A stretch of 64,000 bases of DNA from Gammaproteobacteria bacterium (GTDB lineage: Bacteria; Pseudomonadota; Gammaproteobacteria; Steroidobacterales; GCA-2729495): positions 248,001-312,000 of the forward strand of contig JAUHYQ010000001.1 in the NCBI GenBank assembly GCA_030426355.1. The letters run 5' to 3'. A model generated the notes under the pieces. That model had not been told where the DNA came from. It ran no database searches and saw nothing but the letters and a program-made list of their open reading frames with translations. Within the stretch, counting starts at the first letter, position 1. Every line of letters begins with the position of its first letter. This document shows, piece after piece, positions 26,220 through 35,725 of this stretch. Both the position numbers and the translations under genes were made by a program.

Positions 26220-28130
26220 ATGAGCCTGGTCCGCGTAGATGAAATAACGCTGCAGTTTGGCGAACACGTCATATTGCAGGAAGCTTCGATGCAGATCGAA
26301 GCCGGAGAGCGCGTGTGCCTTATAGGACGAAACGGGGCCGGCAAGACCACCCTGTTCAAGATCCTGGCCGGCGAAATAGAAACGGACAGCGGTGAAATCG
26401 TCTATCAGTCCGGCATTGGCATCAGCCAACTGCGGCAAACCATGCCCGACGCCCTGCACCAGACCGTGCGCGAAAGCGTGGCCGAAGGGCTGGCGAAAAT
26501 CAGCCTGCTGGTCGATGAGTATCGTCGCCGTGCCGCCGAAAATCCGGAGGGGCGCGCACTGGCGGAGTTGGAAAAGCTGCAGCAGCAAATTGAGGCACGC
26601 GGAGGCTGGAACGCGGACCAGCAGATCGACAAAATCGTCACCGAACTGGATCTGCCACCCGACAAACTTCTGGTTGAGCTGTCCGGCGGCTGGCGGCGTC
26701 GAGTTGCCCTGGCCAAAGCGCTGGTATCGCAACCCGACTTGCTGCTGCTCGACGAACCTACCAACCACCTCGACCTGACAACCATAAGCTGGCTGGAAGA
26801 CCGGATCTACAACTGGACCGGAGCGGTGCTGTTTATCACGCACGACCGCTCTTTTTTGCAGCGGCTGGCAACCCGCATCATCGAACTCGACCGGCGCAAG
26901 CTGGTTAGCTGGGACTGTGACTACCGGTCGTACTTAACGCGACGCGAGCAGGCCATTCAGGCCGAGACCGACGCCAACAGCCGGTTCGATAAAAAGCTGG
27001 CCGAAGAAGAAGCCTGGATACGTCAGGGCATCAAGGCACGCCGCACACGCAATGAAGGTCGGGTCAGGTCGCTGGAAGCCATGCGTGAAGAACACAGCGC
27101 GCGTATCAAACGGGATCACGGTGCCCGCATTGCGATTGATGAGGCCGACGAGTCGGGGCGCAAAGTGGTGCGCATGAGAAACGTCAGTTACAGCTACGGC
27201 GACAATAGGGTCATCGACGGCCTGACACTCACTGTGCAGCGCGGCGAACGCATCGGCCTGGTGGGCAATAACGGTGTCGGCAAGAGCACCCTGCTGCGGC
27301 TGATGCTGGGCGAACTGGAACCGCAGTCGGGTACGGTAAAAATAGGCACCCATCTTGAGACTGCTTATTTTGACCAATTGCAGCGCGAGCTTGACCCGCA
27401 CCGTTCGGTCGCGGATATCGTCGGCGACGGTCGCGACTACATCACAATCAACGGCAAGCAGCGACATGTGGTCGGTTACCTGCGGGGTTTCCTGTTTTCA
27501 GCCAAGCGGGCCATGTCGCCGGCCGGCATCTTGTCCGGCGGGGAACGCAACCGCGTGCTACTGGCCCGGCTGTTCACCCGCGCCAGTAATCTGCTGGTGC
27601 TCGACGAACCCACCAATGATCTGGACGTTGAGACGCTGGAAGTGCTGGAACAAAAACTGGTGGAGTATGCCGGCACGCTGATCGTCGTCAGTCATGATCG
27701 TATGTTTCTCGACAACGTGGCGACCAGCATTCTGGTGTTTGAAGACGACGGAAAGGTGCATCGTTACCCAGGCGGCTATGACGAGTGGCAGCAGCGCGGC
27801 CGCAAACTGGCCGAGATGGATGACCCGGACAAAGCAGCACGTAAGGCGGCCCGGGCCCAGGCGCGATCGCTCCGCCCGCAACAAACGCGAAAACTCAGCT
27901 ACAAAGAGCAGCGCGAACTGAACGCACTGCCGCCGGAAATTGAAACGCTGGAGCAGCGTATTGCCGAGCTACAGGCCTTGTGCTCGTCAGCGGAATTCTA
28001 TAGCCAGCCCTACGAACAAACCCAACGGGTACTTGACGACCTCACCGCAGCACAAGTCATGCTGGATGAAAAGACCGAACGCTGGGTGCGACTTGACGAG
28101 CTGCAACAGTCCTTCAGCGCCAAAAGCTGA
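26220..28130 (+). CDS. uup: ABC-F family ATPase Uup
   Basis: 636 residues with two ATP-binding cassettes: Walker A GRNGAGKTT and GNNGVGKST, signatures LSGGWRRRV and LSGGERNRV, Walker B LLLLDEPTNHLDL and LVLDEPTNDLDV. The interdomain linker and the C-terminal ~80 residues (from QTRKLSYKEQRELNAL to the end) form the Uup coiled coil. Uup is a cytoplasmic, ribosome- or DNA-structure-associated ATPase affecting precise excision of transposons and tolerance of ribosome stalling. ATG 26220 directly precedes the conserved start. Confidence 0.94.
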   Translation: MSLVRVDEITLQFGEHVILQEASMQIEAGERVCLIGRNGAGKTTLFKILAGEIETDSGEIVYQSGIGISQLRQTMPDALHQTVRESVAEGLAKISLLVDEYRRRAAENPEGRALAELEKLQQQIEARGGWNADQQIDKIVTELDLPPDKLLVELSGGWRRRVALAKALVSQPDLLLLDEPTNHLDLTTISWLEDRIYNWTGAVLFITHDRSFLQRLATRIIELDRRKLVSWDCDYRSYLTRREQAIQAETDANSRFDKKLAEEEAWIRQGIKARRTRNEGRVRSLEAMREEHSARIKRDHGARIAIDEADESGRKVVRMRNVSYSYGDNRVIDGLTLTVQRGERIGLVGNNGVGKSTLLRLMLGELEPQSGTVKIGTHLETAYFDQLQRELDPHRSVADIVGDGRDYITINGKQRHVVGYLRGFLFSAKRAMSPAGILSGGERNRVLLARLFTRASNLLVLDEPTNDLDVETLEVLEQKLVEYAGTLIVVSHDRMFLDNVATSILVFEDDGKVHRYPGGYDEWQQRGRKLAEMDDPDKAARKAARAQARSLRPQQTRKLSYKEQRELNALPPEIETLEQRIAELQALCSSAEFYSQPYEQTQRVLDDLTAAQVMLDEKTERWVRLDELQQSFSAKS

Positions 28131-28169
28131 CGCGACACGAACCACCCTGTGCCATGCGGATGGTCGGGT

Positions 28170-28517
28170 TCAGTCGCCAGTATCTTCCAGGCTTTTATAA
28201 GCCATTGAACCTCTGCGTTTGCCGCCCCAGCGAACACCGGGTCGACCGTTGTACTCACGCAACGGTTCAAACTGAACCACCAGATTGCCCTTGCGGATAC
28301 CCGCCGTTTGCTCTGCAGCGGTCAACTCGTCGTCCGTAGCCTCACGCAAACCGACAATGCGTCCACCCTTCCATGAACGCTGCGACTTTTGCTTGTGCAG
28401 CGCTACGTACTCGGCAGACTGTTCGTCCTGATCAAGTGTCCACAGCAGGCTTTCCAGATAGCCATTATTGGCCTGATTCAGCCCAGCGCCCTTTTCTATG
28501 AGGTGCAGAATCTTCAC
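28170..28517 (-). CDS. conserved hypothetical protein
   Basis: 115 residues starting at GTG 28517 with a perfect GGAGG upstream (9 nt). Mixed alpha/beta composition, a central WKGGRIVGLRE segment and a basic C-terminal stretch (WGGKRRGSMAY). I do not recognise the family. Convergent with uup, 39 bp apart; upstream is the DUF938 gene on the same strand, 69 bp away. The strong ribosome site and lack of any competing gene make it real. Confidence 0.55.
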   Translation of the reverse strand: MKILHLIEKGAGLNQANNGYLESLLWTLDQDEQSAEYVALHKQKSQRSWKGGRIVGLREATDDELTAAEQTAGIRKGNLVVQFEPLREYNGRPGVRWGGKRRGSMAYKSLEDTGD

Positions 28518-28586
28518 TACTTCCCTCCGGGTTTCACTGCACTGACAGTATTGCAGCCCGGCGGCGACAAGTCTTGACGCACCGTG

Positions 28587-29216
28587 TCATCCGGTGGCGG
28601 TTTTGTGCCAGACCAGACACTGGTTGTTGGCTGGCATGGCAATGTCAGCCTTTAGCCGCAGGCCTGCCATCCCCGCGAGTTCATTGATCCATTCAAAATC
28701 CCGCACGCCGCGCTCGGGGTCGGTCGACTTGAGCCATTCGTCAAACCGCGCGTTACTGGGTGCCGTAAAATCGCCGCGGTACTTAAAGGGCCCGTACACA
28801 ATCAGCACGCCCGAACTGACAAGCAGCTTACCAACGCCGCGAAAAAAGCCTTCCGCTGCCGCCGTGCCCATAAAGTGCAAAGTGTTGGCGCTAAAGACCG
28901 CCGAAAACCCCGGCTGCGGCCATGTCGCACCCCGGACATCCAGTTCGACGACCGGTGCGACATTGGCTGTGCCCTCGGCTGCAACCCGCGCACGCAATCC
29001 GGACAAGTAGGTACCGGTATCACTGGGCTGCCAGCGCAGCGCCGGAAATTCCGCGGCAAAAAACACGGCATGCTGGCCCGTGCCGCTGCCGATCTCGAGA
29101 ACGTCGCCAACCGCAGGCAAGTGCTCCCGCAGCACTTCAAGTATGGGACCCTTGTTACGCTCGCAGGCATCCGAGGAAGGCAAGGAGCGGTTGCCGGGGC
29201 CGTTCATCATCGACAT
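28587..29216 (-). CDS. DUF938 SAM-dependent methyltransferase-like protein
   Basis: 209 residues. SSDACERNKGPILEVL leads into motif I (VLEIGSGTGQHAVFFA) and WQPSDTGTYL, the distinctive DUF938 pattern; FSANTLHFMG and VYGPFKYRGDFT follow. These are class I methyltransferase folds of unknown substrate, soluble and cytoplasmic. Same strand as the hypothetical gene downstream; divergent from the outer-membrane MipA/OmpV gene with 59 bp between. Confidence 0.82.
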   Translation of the reverse strand: MSMMNGPGNRSLPSSDACERNKGPILEVLREHLPAVGDVLEIGSGTGQHAVFFAAEFPALRWQPSDTGTYLSGLRARVAAEGTANVAPVVELDVRGATWPQPGFSAVFSANTLHFMGTAAAEGFFRGVGKLLVSSGVLIVYGPFKYRGDFTAPSNARFDEWLKSTDPERGVRDFEWINELAGMAGLRLKADIAMPANNQCLVWHKTATG

Positions 29217-29275
29217 GGCATTACTTTTCTGCGAACTTGGTGAACCATTAGCATAACGACTTCAGGACAAAATGC

Positions 29276-30145
29276 GTGAAACTTAAATTTCCTGGCCTGG
29301 TATTACTGCTCGTCCTGAATTGTGGCTCTGCAAGCGCAGACAGCCTCGGCATTGAGTTGTCAGGCGATCAGCCAAACGGCGCGCTGCCGCTATGGGAGCT
29401 GCGTTTCGCCGGCTATGGACGATACGGAGAGTCCTATCCCGCCGCCACCGATTCGCAGACCAATATCGTGCCATTGCCGTTCCCGATCTACCGCGGAAAG
29501 TTCCTGCGCATAGGCGATGAAACCGAGAAGCCTGTGCGCACCCGCATATTCAGGCGCGACCGCATTAAAATCGATCTGGATTTCGGGCTGAATTTTCCAG
29601 TCGACAGCGACGATGTCGACGCGCGCACCGGGATGCCCGATCTTGACCTGCTGGCCGAGGCCGGCCCTGAACTGGAACTGCAATTCAACCGGCAAGTATT
29701 TGGCGGCGACGCATTTTTCGCCTTGCAAGCCCGGGGTGCGGTCTCCATCGACGGCCTCAATCCGGACTGGCGCGGCATGGTTTTTTCTACGGAGTTTAAA
29801 CACAAGCTCCCGCTCGGAAACGCCAGGACCGAATTGTTGACGCGCCTCACCCCAGAGTTTGCCAGCCGTGACTATATGGGGTTTTTCTATGACGTGGATG
29901 CGGCCTATGCAACCGCGGGCAGACCTGCCTACCGCGCCGAATCCGGCTATCTGGGCACCCGTTTGTCATTTGTGCTGAAACACGAATTCAGCGACACGGT
30001 GGAGGTGCGCACCGGCATCCGGTTCGGTTTTTACAGTGGCGCAGCGAATGACAACAGCCCACTGTTCACGAAGGAAACCACGAACGGCTTTTTCGCCGCC
30101 GTGTTGTGGAAATTCTGGGAAAGCAAACGTCGTTCGCAGGATTGA
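29276..30145 (+). CDS. MipA/OmpV family outer membrane protein
   Basis: 289 residues from GTG 29276, signal peptide to about residue 21 (FPGLVLLLVLNCGSASA). The mature N-terminus LWELRFAGYGRYGESYPAA with following PLPFPIYRGKFLRIG is the MipA/OmpV pattern, and alternating aromatic strands end with a C-terminal beta-signal region (FFAAVLWKFW). MipA acts as an MltA-interacting scaffold in E. coli and OmpV as an antigenic porin-like protein; which applies here is unclear. AGGA precedes the start. Confidence 0.8.
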   Translation: MKLKFPGLVLLLVLNCGSASADSLGIELSGDQPNGALPLWELRFAGYGRYGESYPAATDSQTNIVPLPFPIYRGKFLRIGDETEKPVRTRIFRRDRIKIDLDFGLNFPVDSDDVDARTGMPDLDLLAEAGPELELQFNRQVFGGDAFFALQARGAVSIDGLNPDWRGMVFSTEFKHKLPLGNARTELLTRLTPEFASRDYMGFFYDVDAAYATAGRPAYRAESGYLGTRLSFVLKHEFSDTVEVRTGIRFGFYSGAANDNSPLFTKETTNGFFAAVLWKFWESKRRSQD

Positions 30146-30155
30146 CGGGCAAGCA

Positions 30156-31151
30156 TTAGCGGCCCGGAAACTGCACCACGCCCGACAATGAATTCTTCTG
30201 GCCAATATTATTGCGGGCCACAATCTCTTTACTGATGACGCTGTACTTGATCACGTCTCCCGAGAAGAAATTGCCGACAATCACGTGCTCATTGTCGATA
30301 CCGGGGGCCAGCGCGGCCCAGCCCATTCCGCCCAACACATGTGATTCCAGCACCGTACCGTTGTCCTGATCCATCACAATAAAGCCGAGATTTGTTGATA
30401 TCAGTAGACGCCCGTCCGGACGCGCCACAAGCACCAGCACCATAGGCACGCCCGAATCGGGGCCCATCACAGCCAGATCCGGTAACTGCTTGTTGTTTTC
30501 GAGGTCAAACTGCATGACGCGATTGCCGTTCTCGGAGATATAGATCAGGCGCTTGCCTGCGTCGGCGAGCACCGTGCTGGTTACGGCCAGAAACGGCGGC
30601 ATGGGATGATAGTCGGTCTCGTAGTGCGCGAGCTCCTTGCCGTCGCGACTGTACTTGAATACCCAGCCGTCACCGATCACGTCCCGACCGGGCAGCTTCC
30701 GAAACGTGGTTGTCAGGCTGCCACCCGCGCGATCGCTGGTGCCGGCAAGATGCTCACCAAAGTATAACGAACCGTCCGGCGCAAAACTGACGCTGCTAAA
30801 AGCCCTATCGGACCACTTGCGATAGGGTACCTGCTTTGCATCCGGCGTAAACTGAAATATCGCTGGCGTTAACTGGGCGAAACCCCATAAAGTTCCGTCA
30901 GCGTCGAAAGTCAGGCCGCCTATTTTATGGCGCGTACCTTCGACATAGAGCGCGCCTTTTAATTCCAGATTCTCGTCATACTGCAATAGTCGCCCGGTGC
31001 CTGCATGGTCGTCATCAGGGTCATCCATCAGCGTTGCCGCCACAAAAATATCGCCGCGTTCGAAGGGTGTTGCCGTCGACTCCGGCACTCCTGCCTTGGC
31101 CGGCAAGCTTGCTGCCCAGAAAATAACCGCCAGAAAACGAACCCGATTCAT
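30156..31151 (-). CDS. periplasmic beta-propeller (SMP-30/NHL-like) protein
   Basis: 331 residues from ATG 31151 with GGGGTGG upstream and a signal peptide (NRVRFLAVIFWAASLPAKA). Six-bladed-propeller-like strands recur: GGLTFDADGTLWGFA, SVSFAPDGSLYFGE, ADAGKRLIYISENG, ARPDGRLLISTN. Several Asp/Glu/Asn positions could bind calcium, as in gluconolactonase-like proteins, but no catalytic set is certain. It sits head-to-tail after the cytochrome c/GLUG protein gene, whose stop codon lies only 20 bp downstream of this gene's start on the opposite reading order, suggesting one operon. Confidence 0.6.
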   Translation of the reverse strand: MNRVRFLAVIFWAASLPAKAGVPESTATPFERGDIFVAATLMDDPDDDHAGTGRLLQYDENLELKGALYVEGTRHKIGGLTFDADGTLWGFAQLTPAIFQFTPDAKQVPYRKWSDRAFSSVSFAPDGSLYFGEHLAGTSDRAGGSLTTTFRKLPGRDVIGDGWVFKYSRDGKELAHYETDYHPMPPFLAVTSTVLADAGKRLIYISENGNRVMQFDLENNKQLPDLAVMGPDSGVPMVLVLVARPDGRLLISTNLGFIVMDQDNGTVLESHVLGGMGWAALAPGIDNEHVIVGNFFSGDVIKYSVISKEIVARNNIGQKNSLSGVVQFPGR

Positions 31152-31170
31152 AATGCCACCCCTATGCTCA

Positions 31171-32997
31171 TTACCGCCTTTGCACCGCGATACCGCCTGG
31201 CACACAACTGATGGCCGGCATGTCGCCGCTCTTACCGAATATCCAAATCAGGTTGCCAATAACTTGCTCCGATGCCTCGATGTCGCCGCTGCCGTCTTTG
31301 TCGCAATACCGCTGCTCAGCATTGCCGGCGCGGGTTAGCAATGCCGCACTTCTCAAAGACTGCAGTTCGGTCAGGCTTATGTCTTGATTGTTTTCCAACA
31401 CCCCTTCGTCAGTGCCGGAAACGTTGTCAACCCCGGTAAGTGCCGCAACAAAATAATTTGCCCGCACAGCACCGTCAGCGTTCTTACCGACGACACTGCC
31501 GACTTCCTGACTGCCTGCCACTCGGCTGGCAATCCAGGTCTGCTCCACTGAACCGTTATTATTTCCTGCGATACCGCCGACTGCGGTGGCACCGCTGACT
31601 GTGCCGGCGGCATAGGCGTTGCGAATGCGGCTGTTGGAATTAAAGCCGACCAAAGCTCCGGCATTGATCTCTGTTCCGGAAACATCGCCTGACGCGAAAC
31701 TGTTCTCGAGCAACGCATCCGTGTTGAGGCCTACCAGGCCGCCAATGTCCTTGCCGCCGGACACATTGCCCGTCGCATAGCTGCTAACCACACGACCGCG
31801 CGTATTTAAACCGACCAGACCTCCGGCACCGCGTCCGGCAGACACGTCGCCAGTGGCATAGCTGGCAAACATGGTCGCGTTCTGGTCTCCCACCAAACCG
31901 CCGACTGCCATCTGGCCGTTCACTTTTACATCGGCATGGCTGTAGGAAATATTTCCGGCGTTGGCCCCCACCAACCCGCCGATAGCAAACATCCCGTCTA
32001 CGCTTCCGGTGGCATGACAGTTGTAAACCGTGCCGAAATTGGAGCCAACAACGGTACCGGTGCCAGCACGACCGCTGGTTTGCGCGTTGCGCAGCTCAAT
32101 ATTGCTGACAACCTTGCCTTTGGACACCACGCCGAACAAACCGACTCCACCCACCTCCGGTGCATCGATATGCAGGTTGCTTATGACATGACCTCGGCCA
32201 TCGAAACTGCCCTTGAAACCGTACTTGTCGAGATCGTTCATGCAGTTTCCGGTGGGGCCACAATTGCCTATGGGCACAAAATTCTTCACCGTGGAAGCAT
32301 CGATGTCACGCACCAGTTCATAATCCCGCGCCATCCTCTGACTCAGACTTAAACCTGTTTCGCCGCCGTCGCCGAGTGTCAGGATGGCCTGCAATTGCTC
32401 AATACTGCACACCTCATAGCGGCCGTCATCGTTGGTATCAAGCACAAATTCATCGGGGTTATCGGGGGCACCGTCAAAGCGGTCCGGCAAGCCGTCGCCA
32501 TCACGATCGGTTATCGCTTCGCCGGTCGGGCAACGACCAACGTCAGGCAAAGTTGCGGCAACGGCGAGCACATCCGAACCGCCTTCGGCCAACAACGCTC
32601 CGGAGACCGTGGTAGCAGCCGCTACCTGCCCGCCCACGCTGGCCGCGCCATTACCAAGACCCTTGCGCGACGCAAACCAGGCGGCCAGATCACGCAAATC
32701 CTGATCGCTCTTGCCAACAACTGCTGCGCTCATAATGGCGTTGTCGCGAGTACGATCGCGATACTCAACCAAGGCGCTGAACAGGTAGGCTTCGTGCTGA
32801 CCGGCTATGATTGGAAATGCTGGCGAAGGGCTATTGCCATCGGCGCCATGACAGGCCGCGCAATTGGGTGCCAACTGGCGGCCGCGCTCGGCTTCGCCCG
32901 TGAAAGTCGAATTCTGTGCGAAAGCGCTCACGGCAAGCGATATTGCTGTTAACGCCACGCCAAGCTGCGACAAGAACACGGTTCTTTCGAATTGCAT
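31171..32997 (-). CDS. cytochrome c fused to GLUG-repeat beta-helix protein
   Basis: 608 residues from ATG 32997 with an excellent GGGGGAGG site. Signal peptide to ~residue 28, then a class I cytochrome c domain with CAACH (C46, C49, H50) and likely Met89 ligand. A calcium-binding loop region follows (DRDGDGLPDRFDG; DTNDDGRYE). From ~residue 240 the protein consists of repeated GLUG-type units such as VGGLVGANAGNISYSHA and VGGLVGDQNATMFASYATGDV, about a dozen copies, predicted to form a beta-helix. Haem plus adhesin-like repeats in one exported chain is unusual; surface attachment combined with electron transfer is a speculation. Confidence 0.8.
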   Translation of the reverse strand: MQFERTVFLSQLGVALTAISLAVSAFAQNSTFTGEAERGRQLAPNCAACHGADGNSPSPAFPIIAGQHEAYLFSALVEYRDRTRDNAIMSAAVVGKSDQDLRDLAAWFASRKGLGNGAASVGGQVAAATTVSGALLAEGGSDVLAVAATLPDVGRCPTGEAITDRDGDGLPDRFDGAPDNPDEFVLDTNDDGRYEVCSIEQLQAILTLGDGGETGLSLSQRMARDYELVRDIDASTVKNFVPIGNCGPTGNCMNDLDKYGFKGSFDGRGHVISNLHIDAPEVGGVGLFGVVSKGKVVSNIELRNAQTSGRAGTGTVVGSNFGTVYNCHATGSVDGMFAIGGLVGANAGNISYSHADVKVNGQMAVGGLVGDQNATMFASYATGDVSAGRGAGGLVGLNTRGRVVSSYATGNVSGGKDIGGLVGLNTDALLENSFASGDVSGTEINAGALVGFNSNSRIRNAYAAGTVSGATAVGGIAGNNNGSVEQTWIASRVAGSQEVGSVVGKNADGAVRANYFVAALTGVDNVSGTDEGVLENNQDISLTELQSLRSAALLTRAGNAEQRYCDKDGSGDIEASEQVIGNLIWIFGKSGDMPAISCVPGGIAVQRR

Positions 32998-33086
32998 ATC
33001 GGCCTCCCCCGATCTGACGATTGAAGCTAACACTTGAAGCCGCTTCTGCCAATCCGGGCGAACAGGATACAAAAGCTATTTTGACC

Positions 33087-34544
33087 CTATATATCTGGCA
33101 TGCATTTCAGCCAATCATCAAAGCGCTGGCTCAAGCCCACATTGACGGCTGGCGCAAAAGTGCTGTCCGCCTCAACCCCCGGCCAATGCTCGGGTAACCC
33201 CGCGAGCAAAAAAGCCAGTCCGGTGGCCGTCGCCTCGCGTACGCGGGCCCGTTGCACAACCAATCCATTCAGGTCGCTCAATCTTTGCAGCAACGGACTC
33301 ACCGCAGCCAGCCCCCCGGTCGCAACGATGCGGCCGCCCGACCCGAGCTTTTTGTCGACCCGACGCAGATTTACCGTCAGAAGGAAAACAATGCTTTCCA
33401 TCACCGCGACGATCTTTGCATCATCGTGGGCATCAACACACCGGTTATCTGCCGTCACAAATTCTGGTTCAACATCAACACGCCACCATGGCGACCCCAA
33501 ACCGGCAACGCTGTTTATAAACAATGGCGGATCAGACACCGATTGCAGCCATATCGCCGAGTCGCGATGCAGACGCTCGCGGCTTATACCCAATTGCCCG
33601 GCAACCAGTGTCAATGCGCTGCCCGCGCCATTCACCGTACCCTCAATGACCGCAGTCGCATGGGCGGCATCCTGATACACCACACTGGCCAGCAGTCGCC
33701 CTGGATCCAACTGCGCGTCCTGCAGAATGCGCTGCAAAAATGCGCCGGTACCGATGTTGATATACGTCGTGTCTGCGGTTGGCATACCGAAGGCAAATAA
33801 CGCAGCGGACTGGTCGCCGGTGACCACCGTCAGGGGTATGTTCCGCTCGGCAACGTTCAGCTCGCCCCAGTCATACCGGCTGGGCACGCATGGCGGCAGA
33901 CAATCTCCGGGCATGCTGAACAAGTCAAGCAACTCAGCCGACCAGTTCCGATGGCTCCGGTCCCACAGTAACGTGCGGGAAGCATTGGCCGGATCTGCGT
34001 AACTGTTCTTACCGGCGGTGAGCCGCATGGCAAGAAAACTGGCCAAAGGGCCAAAGCGCAATCGACCGGCTACCCGCGCCTCTTCAACCGCAGGCAAATG
34101 CTCAAGACACCAACGCAATTTGCTAACGCCATAGTGCGGCGATAAGACCAGGCCGGTGATGTTATGCACGCGCTGCCAGTGCGATTCATAACCGGCCAGG
34201 TATTCAGCTGCGCGGGTATCCTGCCAGGACAAAACAGGCGAAAGCGCGGCGCCGGTCTGACTATCCCAACAGACAACACTGGATCGTTGAGTAGCCAGTC
34301 CCGCCGCAACTATTCTGTCGGCTCCGGCGCCGAGTTCGGAAAGCGCTTTGGCGGCCGACTGCAGCAATGTATTCACGAGCTCTGCAGGGTCGTGCTCAAC
34401 ACGGTCACCGTCGAGCCGGGTGACAACCGGATTGCTGGCGCTGGCATGCACCTGTCCGCCGCCATCAATCACCAGCGCCCGCGAGGAGTGCCCGCCCTGA
34501 TCGAGACAAAGGTACAAAGGCGCGTTGTGACTAGTGGACGTCAT
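33087..34544 (-). CDS. FGGY-family kinase, glycerol kinase-like
   Basis: 485 residues. The N-terminal LYLCLDQGGHSSRALVID corresponds to the ATP-binding DQGTTSSRA of glycerol kinase; a mid-protein VTGDQSAALFAFGM and the C-terminal ATGGLAAVSPLLQRLSDL complete the FGGY fold. It probably phosphorylates glycerol or a related polyol, coupled to the following genes: its start overlaps the upstream glycerol-3-phosphate dehydrogenase stop by 4 bp. The order is ugpQ-like, glpD-like, kinase. No GlpF transporter is present, so the substrate may arise from internal glycerophosphodiesters. Confidence 0.78.
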   Translation of the reverse strand: MTSTSHNAPLYLCLDQGGHSSRALVIDGGGQVHASASNPVVTRLDGDRVEHDPAELVNTLLQSAAKALSELGAGADRIVAAGLATQRSSVVCWDSQTGAALSPVLSWQDTRAAEYLAGYESHWQRVHNITGLVLSPHYGVSKLRWCLEHLPAVEEARVAGRLRFGPLASFLAMRLTAGKNSYADPANASRTLLWDRSHRNWSAELLDLFSMPGDCLPPCVPSRYDWGELNVAERNIPLTVVTGDQSAALFAFGMPTADTTYINIGTGAFLQRILQDAQLDPGRLLASVVYQDAAHATAVIEGTVNGAGSALTLVAGQLGISRERLHRDSAIWLQSVSDPPLFINSVAGLGSPWWRVDVEPEFVTADNRCVDAHDDAKIVAVMESIVFLLTVNLRRVDKKLGSGGRIVATGGLAAVSPLLQRLSDLNGLVVQRARVREATATGLAFLLAGLPEHWPGVEADSTFAPAVNVGLSQRFDDWLKCMPDI

Positions 34545-35725
34545 GGTGGTGTCAGCGGCAGTTCGGTGGTACGGGCAACCGGTGTGCGCCGGGGCAATGA
34601 CCCGCTAATGCGCTCCGCGACTTTCTCGGCAGTAGCGCGATAGGAGGTAAGTTTGCCGCCATAAACCGTCAGTACCTGCGGTTTGTCACGGCGATCGGTG
34701 TGCAAAACGGTTTCGCGCGAGCGATGAAAGGCATGCCCCTCGCCGCCGGGCAAGACTCGCAAGCCTGCCCATGACGCCAACAAATCCTGACGCCGTAAAC
34801 CCTCCAGCGCTGGAAAATAGTGCGCTGCAACCCGGAGCAAATAACCCTCCTCACCGGGAAGCGGCACCACGTGATCCGGATTGCGGCAATAGCGTTTTTC
34901 TGTCGTGCCGATCACTATGCGCCCGTCGCGCGGCATGACAAACACCGCCCGCCCATCACGCGGGCTTTCAACGTAGTAAAAGTCGTTGCCCATTGCGCCG
35001 GGCACTTCTATATGAGTGCCCTGCACCAGCTCGACCGGCACCGTGGCTTGCGCCGGTGATACGCGCTCCAGCACGATGTTTGCCCACGGCCCCGCCGCAT
35101 TGATCAACAGGCGGGTGCGACAGGTTCGTTCCATGTCGCCAATACGAAAATGCACCTCCGCGCCGTCACCCGTCAGCTCGGCAGCGATAAGCTCTGCAGG
35201 GCAACACAATTCCGCTCCCAGCGACTGCGCCGAACGCATGACGGCGCGGGTTAGTGCCGCGTCATCGGTACGCGCATCGGTGTAACGAAACACAGCCCGC
35301 AATCCATCACTGCGCAGGCCATCTAATGATGACCACTCCCGCCTGGGAACACTCTGAAATCGCGCATCTGCATCGCAGCCACTTAGCAGGTAATACAAAC
35401 TAAGCCCGGTTCGCAACAACCATGGCGCACGACGCGTCTCCGCGTAAAGGGGCACGCAGAACGTCTGTAAGCGAACCAGCTCGGGTGCCAATCGCAACAG
35501 CAATGCCCGCTCATGCAGACTTTCACGAACCAGCCCGAATTCATAACTTTCCAGGTAACGCAGGCCGCCATGCACCAGCTTGCTCGACTTGCTGGACGTT
35601 CCTGCCGCAAGCCCTGCCTTCTCTAGCAGCAATACAGAGTGCCCGGCAGCGGCCACTGCCTGTGCGATACCGGTACCATTGATACCACCACCGACAACCA
35701 CAACATCACTGTAAGCAGCCGTCAC
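34541..35725 (-). CDS. FAD-dependent glycerol-3-phosphate dehydrogenase, short form
   Basis: 394 residues starting at GTG 35725 (GTGA overlap with the preceding gene's stop). FAD-binding VVVVGGGINGTGIAQAVAAAGHSVLLLEK and SSKLVHGGLRYLES (GlpA/GlpD active-site block) are unambiguous. It ends after the DAO domain and lacks the C-terminal DAO_C domain of E. coli GlpD (about 500 residues). It should oxidise sn-glycerol 3-phosphate to dihydroxyacetone phosphate at the membrane, passing electrons to quinone. Middle gene of a coupled three-gene operon. Confidence 0.85.
   Translation of the reverse strand: MTAAYSDVVVVGGGINGTGIAQAVAAAGHSVLLLEKAGLAAGTSSKSSKLVHGGLRYLESYEFGLVRESLHERALLLRLAPELVRLQTFCVPLYAETRRAPWLLRTGLSLYYLLSGCDADARFQSVPRREWSSLDGLRSDGLRAVFRYTDARTDDAALTRAVMRSAQSLGAELCCPAELIAAELTGDGAEVHFRIGDMERTCRTRLLINAAGPWANIVLERVSPAQATVPVELVQGTHIEVPGAMGNDFYYVESPRDGRAVFVMPRDGRIVIGTTEKRYCRNPDHVVPLPGEEGYLLRVAAHYFPALEGLRRQDLLASWAGLRVLPGGEGHAFHRSRETVLHTDRRDKPQVLTVYGGKLTSYRATAEKVAERISGSLPRRTPVARTTELPLTPP

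Noticed and set aside
26205-26843. 212-residue minus-strand frame opposite uup
   Set aside because: Shadow frame inside the first ATP-binding cassette of Uup.
31500-32200. Repeated sequence that looks like a DNA repeat array
   Set aside because: It is the coding repeat of GLUG protein units, divergent at DNA level, not a CRISPR or satellite.
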